Shown here: positions 1-6,932 of the stretch, one piece after another
Layout: every line of letters starts with the position of its first letter
Numbering within the stretch: the first letter of the stretch is position 1
From: Neisseriaceae bacterium
Lineage (GTDB): Bacteria; Pseudomonadota; Gammaproteobacteria; Burkholderiales; UBA11063
Reading direction: 5' to 3'
Assembly: GCA_027371515.1 (NCBI GenBank)
Contig: DAHXMX010000007.1
Location: 1 to 16,961, forward strand
Length of the DNA stretch: 16,961 nucleotides
Position numbers and translations under genes: made by a program
The notes under the pieces: model-generated
The model's database searches: none
Seen by the model: the letters and a program-made list of their open reading frames with translations, nothing else
Told to the model about the DNA's origin: nothing

Positions 1-104
1 AAGACAAATATTTAATACAGAGCAACTATAGATATAAAATTTGAATTCCAAGAATAAATTAGCTAATCATCATTGAAGGTACTATTAATACAAAGGTACT
101 TATA

Positions 105-2438
105 ATGAAAAGAATGTTATTTAATGCAACCTACCAAGAAGAGCTCAGAGTTGCAATAGTTGAAGGTCAAAAATTAATTGATTTCGATATAGAAACCACT
201 AGAAAAACACAACGTCGTGGTAATATCTACAAAGGTATTATTACGCATATAGAGCAATCATTAGAAGCTTGTTTTGTTGACTACGGTACTGAAAAGCAGG
301 GGTTTTTACCTTTTAAAGAAATAGAATCTATTTACCTTCCCGAGTCAAGTAATCCACGTAACAGAGACTACAGCAAACTTCGCCAAGGAATGGAAGTTAT
401 TGTCCAAGTTGAAAAGGACGAACGTGGTAATAAAGGGGCAGCCCTAACTACATCTATATCTCTACCAGGTCGTTACTTGGTCCTAATGCCAAACAATTCA
501 AAATCTGGTGGTATCTCAAGACGTATTGATGGCGAAGAGCGTAATGAATTAAAAAATACATTATCTGCACTTGAAATGCCTAATAATATGAGCGCAATTG
601 CACGCACTGCTGCGCTTGGACGTTTTACTGAAGAATTACAATGGGATTTGAATTATTTAATTAAACTTTGGGATGCTATTAAAGATGCCGCTAATTCAAA
701 AGCAGGTAGCTTTTTGATTTATCAAGAAAGTAACTTAGTGGTACGTTCTATTCGTGATCATTTCTCACCAGATATTACTGAGATTTTAATAGATACTCAA
801 GAAATATATGAACAAGCTCGTGATTTTATTTCACAAGTTATGCCTAATTTCGTTAATAAAGTTAAATTATATAATGATGATGTACCTTTATTTTCCAGAT
901 TCCAGATTGAGCATCAAATAGAATATGCTTATAGTAGAACTGTACACTTACCTTCTGGCGGTTCAATCGTTATTGATCGTACTGAAGCATTAACGGCAAT
1001 TGATGTAAATTCAGCAAAAGCGAATAAAGGTGCTGATATTGAGGCTACTGCATTTGCAGCTAATATGGAAGCAGCAGATGAAATCGCTCGTCAATTACGT
1101 TTGCGTGATTTGGGTGGACTAATTGTCATTGACTTTATTGATATGGAAAACTCTAAAAATCAACGTGAACTAGAAAACTTCTTTAAGCAGCAATTAGGAA
1201 TTGATCGTGCACGTATTCAAATGAGTAAACTATCTAAATTTGGTTTAATGGAGCTATCGCGTCAAAGACTTCAAGCATCATTAGGAGAAACAACTACAAT
1301 TACTTGCCCAAGATGCAACGGTGTGGGTAGTATTCGTGGCAATGAATCAACATCTGTTCATGTACTACGAATTATTGAAGAAGAGGCCGTTAAAAACACC
1401 AGCTCACTTGCCGCACTACAAGTTCAACTACCTGTAGATATTGCAACTTATTTACTTAATGAAAAACGTGAAGATGTGTCTAAAATTGAAGCGCGTATGA
1501 AAGTTAAAATTATTTTGATACCAAATTTACACTTAAACTCTCCTGATTATAAAATCAAACGAATTAATTATGATAATGTTGATGCTGTTAATCGCTTTAG
1601 TTATACATTAGTAGAAAACCCAGAAGAGAATAATGCACATAACAGTATTAATAATATTAGTAATATTAATAATACATCAAGTAAAGCTGCAGTTAAAAAT
1701 ATTGCTCACTCACAACCACCAGTTCAGAAAAAAACATTGTTTAGTGGTTTAATCAAACGATTATCAGCAATCTTTAATTCTGAATCTAAAAATAACAATC
1801 AGACCAACAATCGCGGGAAAGAAAATAACAAAAACCCAAAAGAAAAAAATAAGCTGCGCCCAGTTACAATAAATAAAGGTACAAATAAAGTGCAGACAAT
1901 AAAAGCAAACTCCATGGTTACCAATAAGACTACCCAGAATTCTGAAGATGCATCGCAACAAAAAACAATATCAGTGAATACCAAATTAAATAATAAAGCT
2001 TACGAAAACAGCAACAAAACGGATTTAAATAAAAAACCAGAACCTACCAATCGTGTTAAAAAAGCATATGAAAATAAAGAAAATAATGTAATGCTTAATT
2101 CATCTTCGATTCATGATGAAAACATCGATAATTATACTACCAATAAAGTCACTGAACCAGCAATAATTGATGATAAATCACCTACTGTCAATCATTCATC
2201 TGCAATAGTTGAAGAAAACATAACTACTGTAAAACAAAATAATACCATTACAGAACAAATAGATTTAGGTGAATTGCAGCTTGTAAATACCGATATTAAA
2301 TTTATGACTAATCAAAGCACAATTATTGTAGAAGAACCAGTAGTAAAACGCTATAATGATCTAGAAATAAAACCTACTTTAGTGAAGCAGGATATTGTAT
2401 ATGAATTGGTAGAAACCAAACCTAAACAAGAAGAATAA
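105..2438 (+). CDS. rne: Ribonuclease E (endoribonuclease, RNA degradosome scaffold)
   Basis: RNase E makes 5'-end-dependent cuts in mRNA and in rRNA/tRNA precursors, and its tail can assemble a degradosome at the inner membrane. Seen: an S1 RNA-binding domain at about residues 36-118. The DNase I-like catalytic core has metal-binding Asp in TAIDVNSAK (D300) and LIVIDFIDM (D343), matching E. coli D303 and D346. The zinc-link CPRC sits at C401/C404. From about residue 505 the protein is low-complexity, rich in Asn, Lys and Thr, and probably disordered. A short amphipathic stretch at 544-558 (LFSGLIKRLSAIFN) resembles the membrane-targeting helix of E. coli RNase E. At 777 aa it is shorter than the roughly 1060-aa E. 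coli enzyme, and the difference is all in the tail. The ATG is preceded by AAAGGT at 92-97. It converges on cysS. No RhlB, enolase or PNPase binding site could be recognised. Confidence 0.96.
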   Translation: MKRMLFNATYQEELRVAIVEGQKLIDFDIETTRKTQRRGNIYKGIITHIEQSLEACFVDYGTEKQGFLPFKEIESIYLPESSNPRNRDYSKLRQGMEVIVQVEKDERGNKGAALTTSISLPGRYLVLMPNNSKSGGISRRIDGEERNELKNTLSALEMPNNMSAIARTAALGRFTEELQWDLNYLIKLWDAIKDAANSKAGSFLIYQESNLVVRSIRDHFSPDITEILIDTQEIYEQARDFISQVMPNFVNKVKLYNDDVPLFSRFQIEHQIEYAYSRTVHLPSGGSIVIDRTEALTAIDVNSAKANKGADIEATAFAANMEAADEIARQLRLRDLGGLIVIDFIDMENSKNQRELENFFKQQLGIDRARIQMSKLSKFGLMELSRQRLQASLGETTTITCPRCNGVGSIRGNESTSVHVLRIIEEEAVKNTSSLAALQVQLPVDIATYLLNEKREDVSKIEARMKVKIILIPNLHLNSPDYKIKRINYDNVDAVNRFSYTLVENPEENNAHNSINNISNINNTSSKAAVKNIAHSQPPVQKKTLFSGLIKRLSAIFNSESKNNNQTNNRGKENNKNPKEKNKLRPVTINKGTNKVQTIKANSMVTNKTTQNSEDASQQKTISVNTKLNNKAYENSNKTDLNKKPEPTNRVKKAYENKENNVMLNSSSIHDENIDNYTTNKVTEPAIIDDKSPTVNHSSAIVEENITTVKQNNTITEQIDLGELQLVNTDIKFMTNQSTIIVEEPVVKRYNDLEIKPTLVKQDIVYELVETKPKQEE

Positions 2439-2456
2439 CATTTATACCTTTTGTTA

Positions 2457-2493
2457 AAATAAATAGCATTGATTAATTCAATGCTATTTATTT
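2457..2493. terminator. Bidirectional hairpin terminator between rne and cysS
   Basis: A perfect 16-bp inverted repeat (2457-2472 with 2478-2493) encloses the 5-nt loop TTAAT. The outer stem is A/T only (AAATAAAT / ATTTATTT), so a T-rich tract follows the hairpin on either strand. It lies 18 bp after the rne stop. The right arm contains the cysS stop codon at 2488-2490. One hairpin therefore appears to end both converging transcripts. Confidence 0.85.
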
Positions 2494-3900
2494 ATATCTC
2501 CAAGTTGTAGAATCAATCCCATCTTCTAAAACAACTCCTTTATTTAATAAATCATCTCGAATCTGATCAGACAATTTAAAATTTTTACTAGCTCGTGCTT
2601 CACGTCTTTTAATTATCAACGCTTCAATTTGATCTACAGATATAGTATCACCTGACTTATTTTGTAAATATTCTTGACTGGTTTTGGTTAATATACCAAT
2701 ACTATTTCCTAAACTATACATCAATTGCGCCAATTGTATATCATCTATTTTATTAATCTCATTGCATAACTCAAATAACACACCAAGAGCAACTGAAGTA
2801 TTAAAATCATCATTCATAACTTGAGCAAATTTTTTTGCATATGGGTTGTTAAAATCTATATTTTTATCAGCATAATTAATATTATACTTATTAAGCGCCA
2901 TATAAAAACGCGATAAATTATTTTTCGCATCTTCTAAATTAGAATAATTAAAATTAATCGGACTACGATAATGAGTTTTAAGCATAAATAAACGCAATAC
3001 TTCACCGTCATATTGATTAAGTACATCACGTAAAGTTAAAAAATTACCCAATGATTTAGACATTTTTTCATCATTAATATTTAAAAAACCATTATGCATC
3101 CAATAGTTAGCAAATTTACAATTATTATAAGCTTCACTTTGAGCAATTTCATTTTCATGATGCGGAAATTGTAAATCTTGTCCACCACCATGAATATCAA
3201 AATTTGCACCGAGAATACTTTCAGACATAGCAGAACATTCAATATGCCATCCAGGACGTCCATTCCCAAATGGTGAATTCCAAAATGGTTCATTATTTTT
3301 CACACTTTTCCATAATACAAAATCTAATGGATCTTCTTTATTCGGATCAATATCAACTCGTTCTCCAGAATGTAAATCATTGATTGATTTTCCAGATAAT
3401 TTACCATATGGTGTGAATTTACGCACTCTATAATAAACATCTCCATTTGCTGCTAGATAAGCATACCCCTTAGTAATTAATTCATCAATTATATTGATCA
3501 TTTGTGGCACATAATCGGTAGCTTTAGGCTGATAATCTGGGCTTAAAATACCCAACTTAGCAAAATCTTCATACATATAATTAATTATTCTTTGAGTTAA
3601 TTGATATATAGTAGTTTCATTATTTTCTTGTGCTTTTTTTATAATTTTATCATCAATGTCAGTAATATTCTCAACAAATATCACCTTGTAGCCAATAGTT
3701 ATAAACCAACGTCTAATCATATCAAAAACAAGAGCTTTCCTTGCGTGTCCTAAATGGCAATAGTCATATACAGTCTGACCACATACGTACATTTTAATTA
3801 CATTATCTTCTATTGTTTTTAATCTTTCTTTTTGTTTATTAAAACTATTATAAATAACTACACTTTGTCTTAACATCGACAAATATTGATTAGATTCCAT
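2488..3900 (-). CDS. cysS: Cysteinyl-tRNA synthetase
   Basis: This class I aminoacyl-tRNA synthetase charges tRNA-Cys with cysteine in the cytoplasm. Seen over 470 aa: the HIGH motif as HLGH (49-52) just after MYVCGQTVYDYC. Zinc ligands are consistent with C40, C222 (in WHIECSAM), H247 and E251 (in FPHHENE). The KMSKS loop is intact at 279-283 (EKMSKSLGNF). The C-terminal anticodon region ends in GVVLEDGIDSTTWRYK, typical of the family. Length is close to the 461 aa of E. coli. The chosen ATG at 3900 has GGAT about 8 nt upstream. A second in-frame ATG at 3876 fits the usual family start better but has no ribosome binding site. It stands alone on the minus strand, with 138 bp separating it from the upstream membrane-protein gene. 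No convincing promoter is visible in that AT-rich gap. Confidence 0.96.
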   Translation of the reverse strand: MESNQYLSMLRQSVVIYNSFNKQKERLKTIEDNVIKMYVCGQTVYDYCHLGHARKALVFDMIRRWFITIGYKVIFVENITDIDDKIIKKAQENNETTIYQLTQRIINYMYEDFAKLGILSPDYQPKATDYVPQMINIIDELITKGYAYLAANGDVYYRVRKFTPYGKLSGKSINDLHSGERVDIDPNKEDPLDFVLWKSVKNNEPFWNSPFGNGRPGWHIECSAMSESILGANFDIHGGGQDLQFPHHENEIAQSEAYNNCKFANYWMHNGFLNINDEKMSKSLGNFLTLRDVLNQYDGEVLRLFMLKTHYRSPINFNYSNLEDAKNNLSRFYMALNKYNINYADKNIDFNNPYAKKFAQVMNDDFNTSVALGVLFELCNEINKIDDIQLAQLMYSLGNSIGILTKTSQEYLQNKSGDTISVDQIEALIIKRREARASKNFKLSDQIRDDLLNKGVVLEDGIDSTTWRYK

Positions 3901-4038
3901 AATTCATCCGTTACTACTAATTTGGTATTTAATAACCACTATTAAATTAAAATTATTTAAATTTATTGTTTAAATAAACCATCTTTATAAATTACTAACA
4001 ATTAATGTACGTGACTCATAATTATATTGATTAGTTTA

Positions 4039-4848
4039 TTAAACACGATCTGTTAATTTAAGTCTATTTTGATATTGATCAATTTCATGCTGAATATGAA
4101 TAAAAGGCGTATCACTAACATTTAATGCACCTTGAAATGGTTTATCCATTTCAAGTATAAGCCAACTAGCTGAACTTAAAATTAAATTTTGACTCATAAT
4201 GATAAAAATACTAAAAAGTAAACGTTTAGTATTAATACATCCAGTCCAAAAACAACCCAGTACAGTAATAACAATTAAAAAATATAAAAGCGGTCCATGC
4301 ATATTCCCTTCAGTAAAACCAATTCTTGCAGCACGCGTTTCCGATAATGTTTGAATATTTTCTAACATTCTATTATAACGTAGTTGATCTTCTATATCAT
4401 CAGATGGCATATAACTATATATACTTAACACTAATTCACGATATATAGGATCATTGTTTTTTACTGTTTTACCTGACTTTAAAGCAGGATACTCAACATC
4501 AATTACATTATTAAGATAGTTTTTAATACTGCGAGTTAAAATTGCTCTACTACTTATATTTGTTTGTGCCGCATCATGATATAAACTTGATATTAAATTA
4601 GCCTCTTTATTGGTTATAGTATGCAAATCACCAATATCATGCCAGTTAGTTGCTATCCAAAATGTAATAAACATGGTACTAAAAAACAGTATAGTTTGCC
4701 ATACAACTTTAGTTACCACATCACGGTTATCAAGACTTGAGAAATAACGCCTTGCAATTATGTGACCAATAATACTTATAACATTACAAGACAAAAATAT
4801 ATATCCTAGCGCTAAATAAACATTAATCTCATAAAACCAATTTGGCAT
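4039..4848 (-). CDS. Integral membrane protein resembling the DUF4239 (bestrophin-like) family
   Basis: A 269-aa protein of unknown function. Predicted membrane segments lie at about 8-32, 47-67, 186-205 and 209-231, with a soluble, mostly helical middle (70-185). This 2+2 layout matches DUF4239 proteins. So do the conserved-looking pieces KEANLISSLYHDA (81-93), ETRAARI (170-176) before the second helix pair, and LEMDKPFQGALNVS (232-245) just after it. DUF4239 is called bestrophin-like by distant fold similarity; no transport activity can be read from the sequence. The ATG has GAGGT (plus-strand positions 4855-4859) at good spacing, and an extended -10 promoter lies upstream. It is transcribed away from rplM and followed by cysS on the same strand. 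The family assignment is from memory of motif spacing. The membrane topology is more certain. Confidence 0.7.
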   Translation of the reverse strand: MPNWFYEINVYLALGYIFLSCNVISIIGHIIARRYFSSLDNRDVVTKVVWQTILFFSTMFITFWIATNWHDIGDLHTITNKEANLISSLYHDAAQTNISSRAILTRSIKNYLNNVIDVEYPALKSGKTVKNNDPIYRELVLSIYSYMPSDDIEDQLRYNRMLENIQTLSETRAARIGFTEGNMHGPLLYFLIVITVLGCFWTGCINTKRLLFSIFIIMSQNLILSSASWLILEMDKPFQGALNVSDTPFIHIQHEIDQYQNRLKLTDRV

Positions 4849-4888
4849 AACATTACCTCGTGTTAACTCACCTTATAAACAGCCGACT

Positions 4889-4897
4889 ATTATAACA
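4889..4897 (-). promoter_or_regulatory. Extended -10 promoter for the DUF4239-like gene
   Basis: Read on the minus strand the sequence is TGTTATAAT, a perfect -10 hexamer (4889-4894) with the TGn extension. No good -35 is seen at 16-18 nt upstream, as is usual for extended -10 promoters. Transcription would start near 4882, leaving a leader of about 34 nt with a GAGGT ribosome binding site. Confidence 0.6.
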
Positions 4898-4986
4898 CAT
4901 ATACGTTATACAGCTACTATCTTCTATACATAACAAACCAAAACTCATAATAGGAAACTAATACAGTAATAATTTTACAATAAAAA

Positions 4987-5016
4987 TTGTATGTATTTAG
5001 CGCATACAAATAGAAT
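4987..5016 (+). promoter_or_regulatory. Inverted repeat TTGTATG-N9-CATACAA and possible upstream rplM promoter
   Basis: A perfect 7-bp inverted repeat (4987-4993 with 5003-5009) with a 9-nt spacer lies just upstream of the main rplM promoter. A third half-site-like TACAAT occurs at 4976-4981. The left arm could also act as a -35 (TTGTAT) for the -10-like TAGAAT at 5011-5016, with an 18-nt spacer. It could be an operator, a second promoter or chance in AT-rich DNA; the sequence alone does not decide. Confidence 0.35.
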
Positions 5017-5030
5017 ACCAATATTATTTG

Positions 5031-5058
5031 TTGACAAACATAAATAATATGTTATAAT
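5031..5058 (+). promoter_or_regulatory. Consensus sigma-70 promoter for rplM-rpsI
   Basis: TTGACA (5031-5036) and TATAAT (5053-5058) both match consensus and are separated by 16 nt. Transcription is expected from about 5065. The -35 sits inside two nested inverted repeats: ATATTATTT/AAATAATAT (5021-5029 with 5042-5050) and TTTGT-TG-ACAAA (5027-5038). These could be a repressor site or incidental. This is the strongest promoter-like sequence in the window, fitting a ribosomal protein operon. Confidence 0.88.
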
Positions 5059-5065
5059 TTGCACC

Positions 5066-5131
5066 TTACCACAACCGTTACAAGAGGTGGCTAAATAAGC
5101 CTTTTGATATAAATATAATTAGGAATTATAT
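5066..5131 (+). promoter_or_regulatory. Structured rplM 5' leader with Shine-Dalgarno in a hairpin loop
   Basis: Three potential RNA elements lie between the start site and the ATG. First, TTACCAC (5066-5072) pairs with GTGG-c-TAA (5087-5094) around one bulged C. Second, GGCT (5089-5092) pairs with AGCC (5098-5101), followed by TTTT; it shares bases with the first and so excludes it. Third, an all-A/U 8-bp hairpin (5113-5120 with 5124-5131) places AGG of the ribosome binding site in its loop. In E. coli the rplM leader is a target of L13 feedback. A similar role here is inference. Confidence 0.4.
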
Positions 5132-5132
5132 A

Positions 5133-5630
5133 ATGAGTACAGATACAAGCGTAGCTTCTTCAGAAAAAGCTACAATAAAAGTTAAACAATTATTTACCAA
5201 CAAAACATTTTCAGCTAAGCCAACTGACATTACAAATGAATGGTTTGTTGTAGATGCAACAGATAAAGTGTTAGGTAGATTAGCAGCTAAAATTGCTCAT
5301 GTTTTGCGTGGCAAACATAAATCAATTTACACACCGCATATGGATACTGGTGATTTTATTATAGTCACAAATGTAGATAAATTAGTCGTAACTGGTAAAA
5401 AAACGTTACAAAAAATTTATTACCGTCATACAGGATACCCTGGTGGTATTTATTCACGTACTTTTAATGATATGCTCGAAAAAGCACCAGAAAAAATCTT
5501 AATTAATGCAGTGAAAGGCATGTTACCAAAAGGTCCACTTGGTTATCAAATGATTACTAAATTAAAAGTATATACAGGCAATAGCCATCCGCATGCTGCA
5601 CAACAACCTAAACAATTAGAAGTAGAATAA
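5133..5630 (+). CDS. rplM: Large ribosomal subunit protein L13 (uL13), with N-terminal extension
   Basis: L13 is an early-assembling protein of the 50S subunit. Seen: the core block WFVVDATDKVLGRLAAKIAH, then GDFIIVTNVDKLVVTGKK, YYRHTGYPGG, KGMLPKGPLG and the C-terminal NSHPHAAQQPKQLE, all typical of the family. It has 165 aa, against 142 in E. coli. The excess is about 23 residues at the N-terminus (MSTDTSVASSEKATIKVKQL), before the usual start region KTFSAKP. No in-frame ATG occurs near the usual start, and AGGA at 5121-5124 favours the long form. It is followed 13 bp later by rpsI, the universal pairing, under one promoter and one terminator. Confidence 0.97.
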   Translation: MSTDTSVASSEKATIKVKQLFTNKTFSAKPTDITNEWFVVDATDKVLGRLAAKIAHVLRGKHKSIYTPHMDTGDFIIVTNVDKLVVTGKKTLQKIYYRHTGYPGGIYSRTFNDMLEKAPEKILINAVKGMLPKGPLGYQMITKLKVYTGNSHPHAAQQPKQLEVE

Positions 5631-5643
5631 GGATAATTATAAT

Positions 5644-6036
5644 ATGAATGGAAAGTATTACTACGGTACTGGTAGACGTAAAAGCTCTGTAGCACGTGTA
5701 TTTATTGAAAAAGGCAATGGTAGCATTATTGTCAATGATAAGTCATACGATACATACTTCTCTAGACCAACGAACTGCATGATTGTTCGTCAACCATTAG
5801 AGTTAACTGAAAATTTAACCTCATTTAACATCAAAGTAAATGTAATTGGCGGTGGCGAATCTGGTCAAGCTGGTGCAGTTAAGCATGGTATAACTCGTGC
5901 ATTAATTGATTTCAACCCAGAATTAAAATCCGTACTTTCAAATGCTGGTTTTGTTACACGCGATGCTCGTGAAGTAGAACGTAAAAAATGTGGACTTCGA
6001 AAAGCGCGCAGAAGAAAACAATTTTCAAAACGTTAA
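5644..6036 (+). CDS. rpsI: Small ribosomal subunit protein S9 (uS9)
   Basis: S9 belongs to the 30S head; its C-terminal tail reaches the P-site tRNA. Seen: YYGTGRRKSSVARVFI at the N-terminus, then VRQPLELTE, GGGESGQAGAVKHGITRAL and the basic tail ending RKARRRKQFSKR, with the terminal Lys-Arg that contacts tRNA. The length of 130 aa equals E. coli S9. An AAGGA ribosome binding site overlaps the rplM stop region. It is the second and last gene of the rplM-rpsI operon and is followed by a strong terminator. Confidence 0.98.
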   Translation: MNGKYYYGTGRRKSSVARVFIEKGNGSIIVNDKSYDTYFSRPTNCMIVRQPLELTENLTSFNIKVNVIGGGESGQAGAVKHGITRALIDFNPELKSVLSNAGFVTRDAREVERKKCGLRKARRRKQFSKR

Positions 6037-6055
6037 TTGTCGCTATTCTTTACAA

Positions 6056-6084
6056 AGACCCGCATTTTGCGGGTTTCTTTTTTT
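6056..6084 (+). terminator. Rho-independent terminator after rpsI
   Basis: ACCCGCA (6058-6064) pairs with TGCGGGT (6068-6074) around a TTT loop, followed by a T-rich run to 6084 with one C. It is the most GC-rich hairpin in the window, 21 bp after the rpsI stop, and separates the ribosomal operon from rsfS. Confidence 0.93.
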
Positions 6085-6098
6085 AAATAATAGAAATA

Positions 6099-6107
6099 TG
6101 GTAAAAT
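6099..6107 (+). promoter_or_regulatory. Extended -10 promoter for rsfS-hprK-rapZ
   Basis: TGGTAAAAT is a TGn-extended -10 (TAAAAT at 6102-6107) just after the rpsI terminator. No clear -35 is seen, because the expected position falls in the terminator T-run. Transcription would start near 6113-6114. The ATG at 6106 would then lie outside the message, supporting the downstream GTG as the rsfS start. Confidence 0.5.
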
Positions 6108-6132
6108 GGCGAAATATTTAGAAGGATTTAAT

Positions 6133-6468
6133 GTGGATTTAAAACAAATCACCCAAATAGCAGTCAATGCACTAGAAAATGTAAAAGGTGAAAATATAGT
6201 AGTAATTGATACTAATGATATATCTCCGTTGTTTCAACGTATTATTGTATGCTCAGGTAATTCAAATCGTCAAGTATCAGCGTTAGCAAATCATGTAGTT
6301 GAAGATCTAAAAAAACACGGAGTTAATATTATTGGAGTTGAAGGACGGCGCGGTGGTGAGTGGGTATTAGTTGATGCTGGAGATATCATAATTCATGTAA
6401 TGTTACCCAAAGTACGTGACTATTATGAAATTGAGCAGTTATGGCAACAGGAAGTTAATGAAAATTAA
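6133..6468 (+). CDS. rsfS: Ribosomal silencing factor RsfS (YbeB/DUF143)
   Basis: RsfS binds L14 on the 50S subunit and blocks subunit joining, damping translation when nutrients are scarce. Seen: NIVVIDTNDISPLFQRIIVCSG, then SNRQVSALANHVVEDLKK, VEGRRGGEWVLVDAGDIIIHVM and YEIEQLW, in the normal family order. The GTG at 6133 is chosen because AAGGA (6122-6126) lies 6 nt upstream and the resulting 111-aa protein starts where the family starts. The in-frame ATG at 6106 would add nine residues, lacks a ribosome binding site and overlaps a likely -10 element. It is the first gene of a three-gene operon, and its last 11 bases overlap hprK. Confidence 0.9.
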   Translation: MDLKQITQIAVNALENVKGENIVVIDTNDISPLFQRIIVCSGNSNRQVSALANHVVEDLKKHGVNIIGVEGRRGGEWVLVDAGDIIIHVMLPKVRDYYEIEQLWQQEVNEN

Positions 6469-6931
6469 TCAAGCAATTCATGCATGTGCATTACAAATCG
6501 AATCATTAGGAGTATTAATACTAGGGATGAGCGGTAGCGGCAAATCAGACTTAGTTCTTGAATTAATAGATAATGGTTATAATTTTATTGCAGATGATCT
6601 GGTATTAATCGAAAAAATAAACAATCAAATATATATTACTAATCCAAATCAACAATATCAATTATATATTAGGGATATAGGTATAATTAATGTAAATAAT
6701 CTTAATAAAAAAATCATTCATCGAGCACCGCTTCATATAGTAATTCAATTAATTACAACACAACAAAATCAATATAATAATTTAGAATTAGGACCACAAA
6801 CTTACAAAATTGATAATAAAGAATTCCCATTGTATAAAATTCACGATGTTTATAATCGAAATTTAGCACTTTTAATAAAAAATATAATTCATATTGAAAT
6901 TAATAAAAATTACGCTTATGAGGTGATATAA
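6458..6931 (+). CDS. hprK: HPr kinase/phosphorylase, stand-alone catalytic domain
   Basis: HprK phosphorylates and dephosphorylates HPr of the PTS on a serine. Seen: H8 in the IHACALQI stretch that opens the catalytic domain, P-loop GMSGSGKS (23-30), IADD (44-47, two acidic catalytic residues), IRDIGIINV (71-79) and NRNLALLI (133-140), all in family order. At 157 aa it is about half of the usual 310-320 aa. The N-terminal domain is absent, and no room exists for it because the start overlaps rsfS. The Glu that normally precedes IRGLGII is Tyr here (Y70), and the C-terminal helix is short. Short HprK proteins of similar layout are known in alphaproteobacteria. The ATG at 6458 has CAGGAAG (6448-6454); an upstream in-frame ATG at 6416 lies deep inside rsfS. 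It may be a minimal kinase or a decayed enzyme. Confidence 0.85.
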   Translation: MKINQAIHACALQIESLGVLILGMSGSGKSDLVLELIDNGYNFIADDLVLIEKINNQIYITNPNQQYQLYIRDIGIINVNNLNKKIIHRAPLHIVIQLITTQQNQYNNLELGPQTYKIDNKEFPLYKIHDVYNRNLALLIKNIIHIEINKNYAYEVI

Positions 6932-6932
6932 G

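Noticed and set aside
1..104. rne promoter at TATAAA (33-38) and autoregulatory 5' leader
   Set aside because: No acceptable -35 is visible and the real leader may start outside the window; only the AAAGGT ribosome binding site can be supported.
1641..1678. AT-rich direct and inverted repeats in rne (ATTAATAATATTAGTAATAT region)
   Set aside because: They encode the simple Asn/Ile stretch NSINNISNINN in a drifting tail; low complexity explains the repeat without a separate function.
1764..1984. Minus-strand open frames inside the rne tail (61-65 codons, hydrophobic)
   Set aside because: They are antisense to the Asn/Lys-rich tail, whose codons read as Phe/Leu/Val-rich on the other strand. 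No ribosome binding site or homology supports them.
3081..3293. 70-codon minus-strand open frame within cysS
   Set aside because: It lies out of frame entirely inside a well-conserved gene on the same strand and has no recognisable product.
3901..4038. Possible cysS promoter or terminator of the DUF4239-like gene
   Set aside because: The region is so AT-rich that many -10-like words occur, none with a matching -35 or TGn. GTTTATTAAAC at 4034-4044 is palindromic but too weak and overlaps the stop codon.
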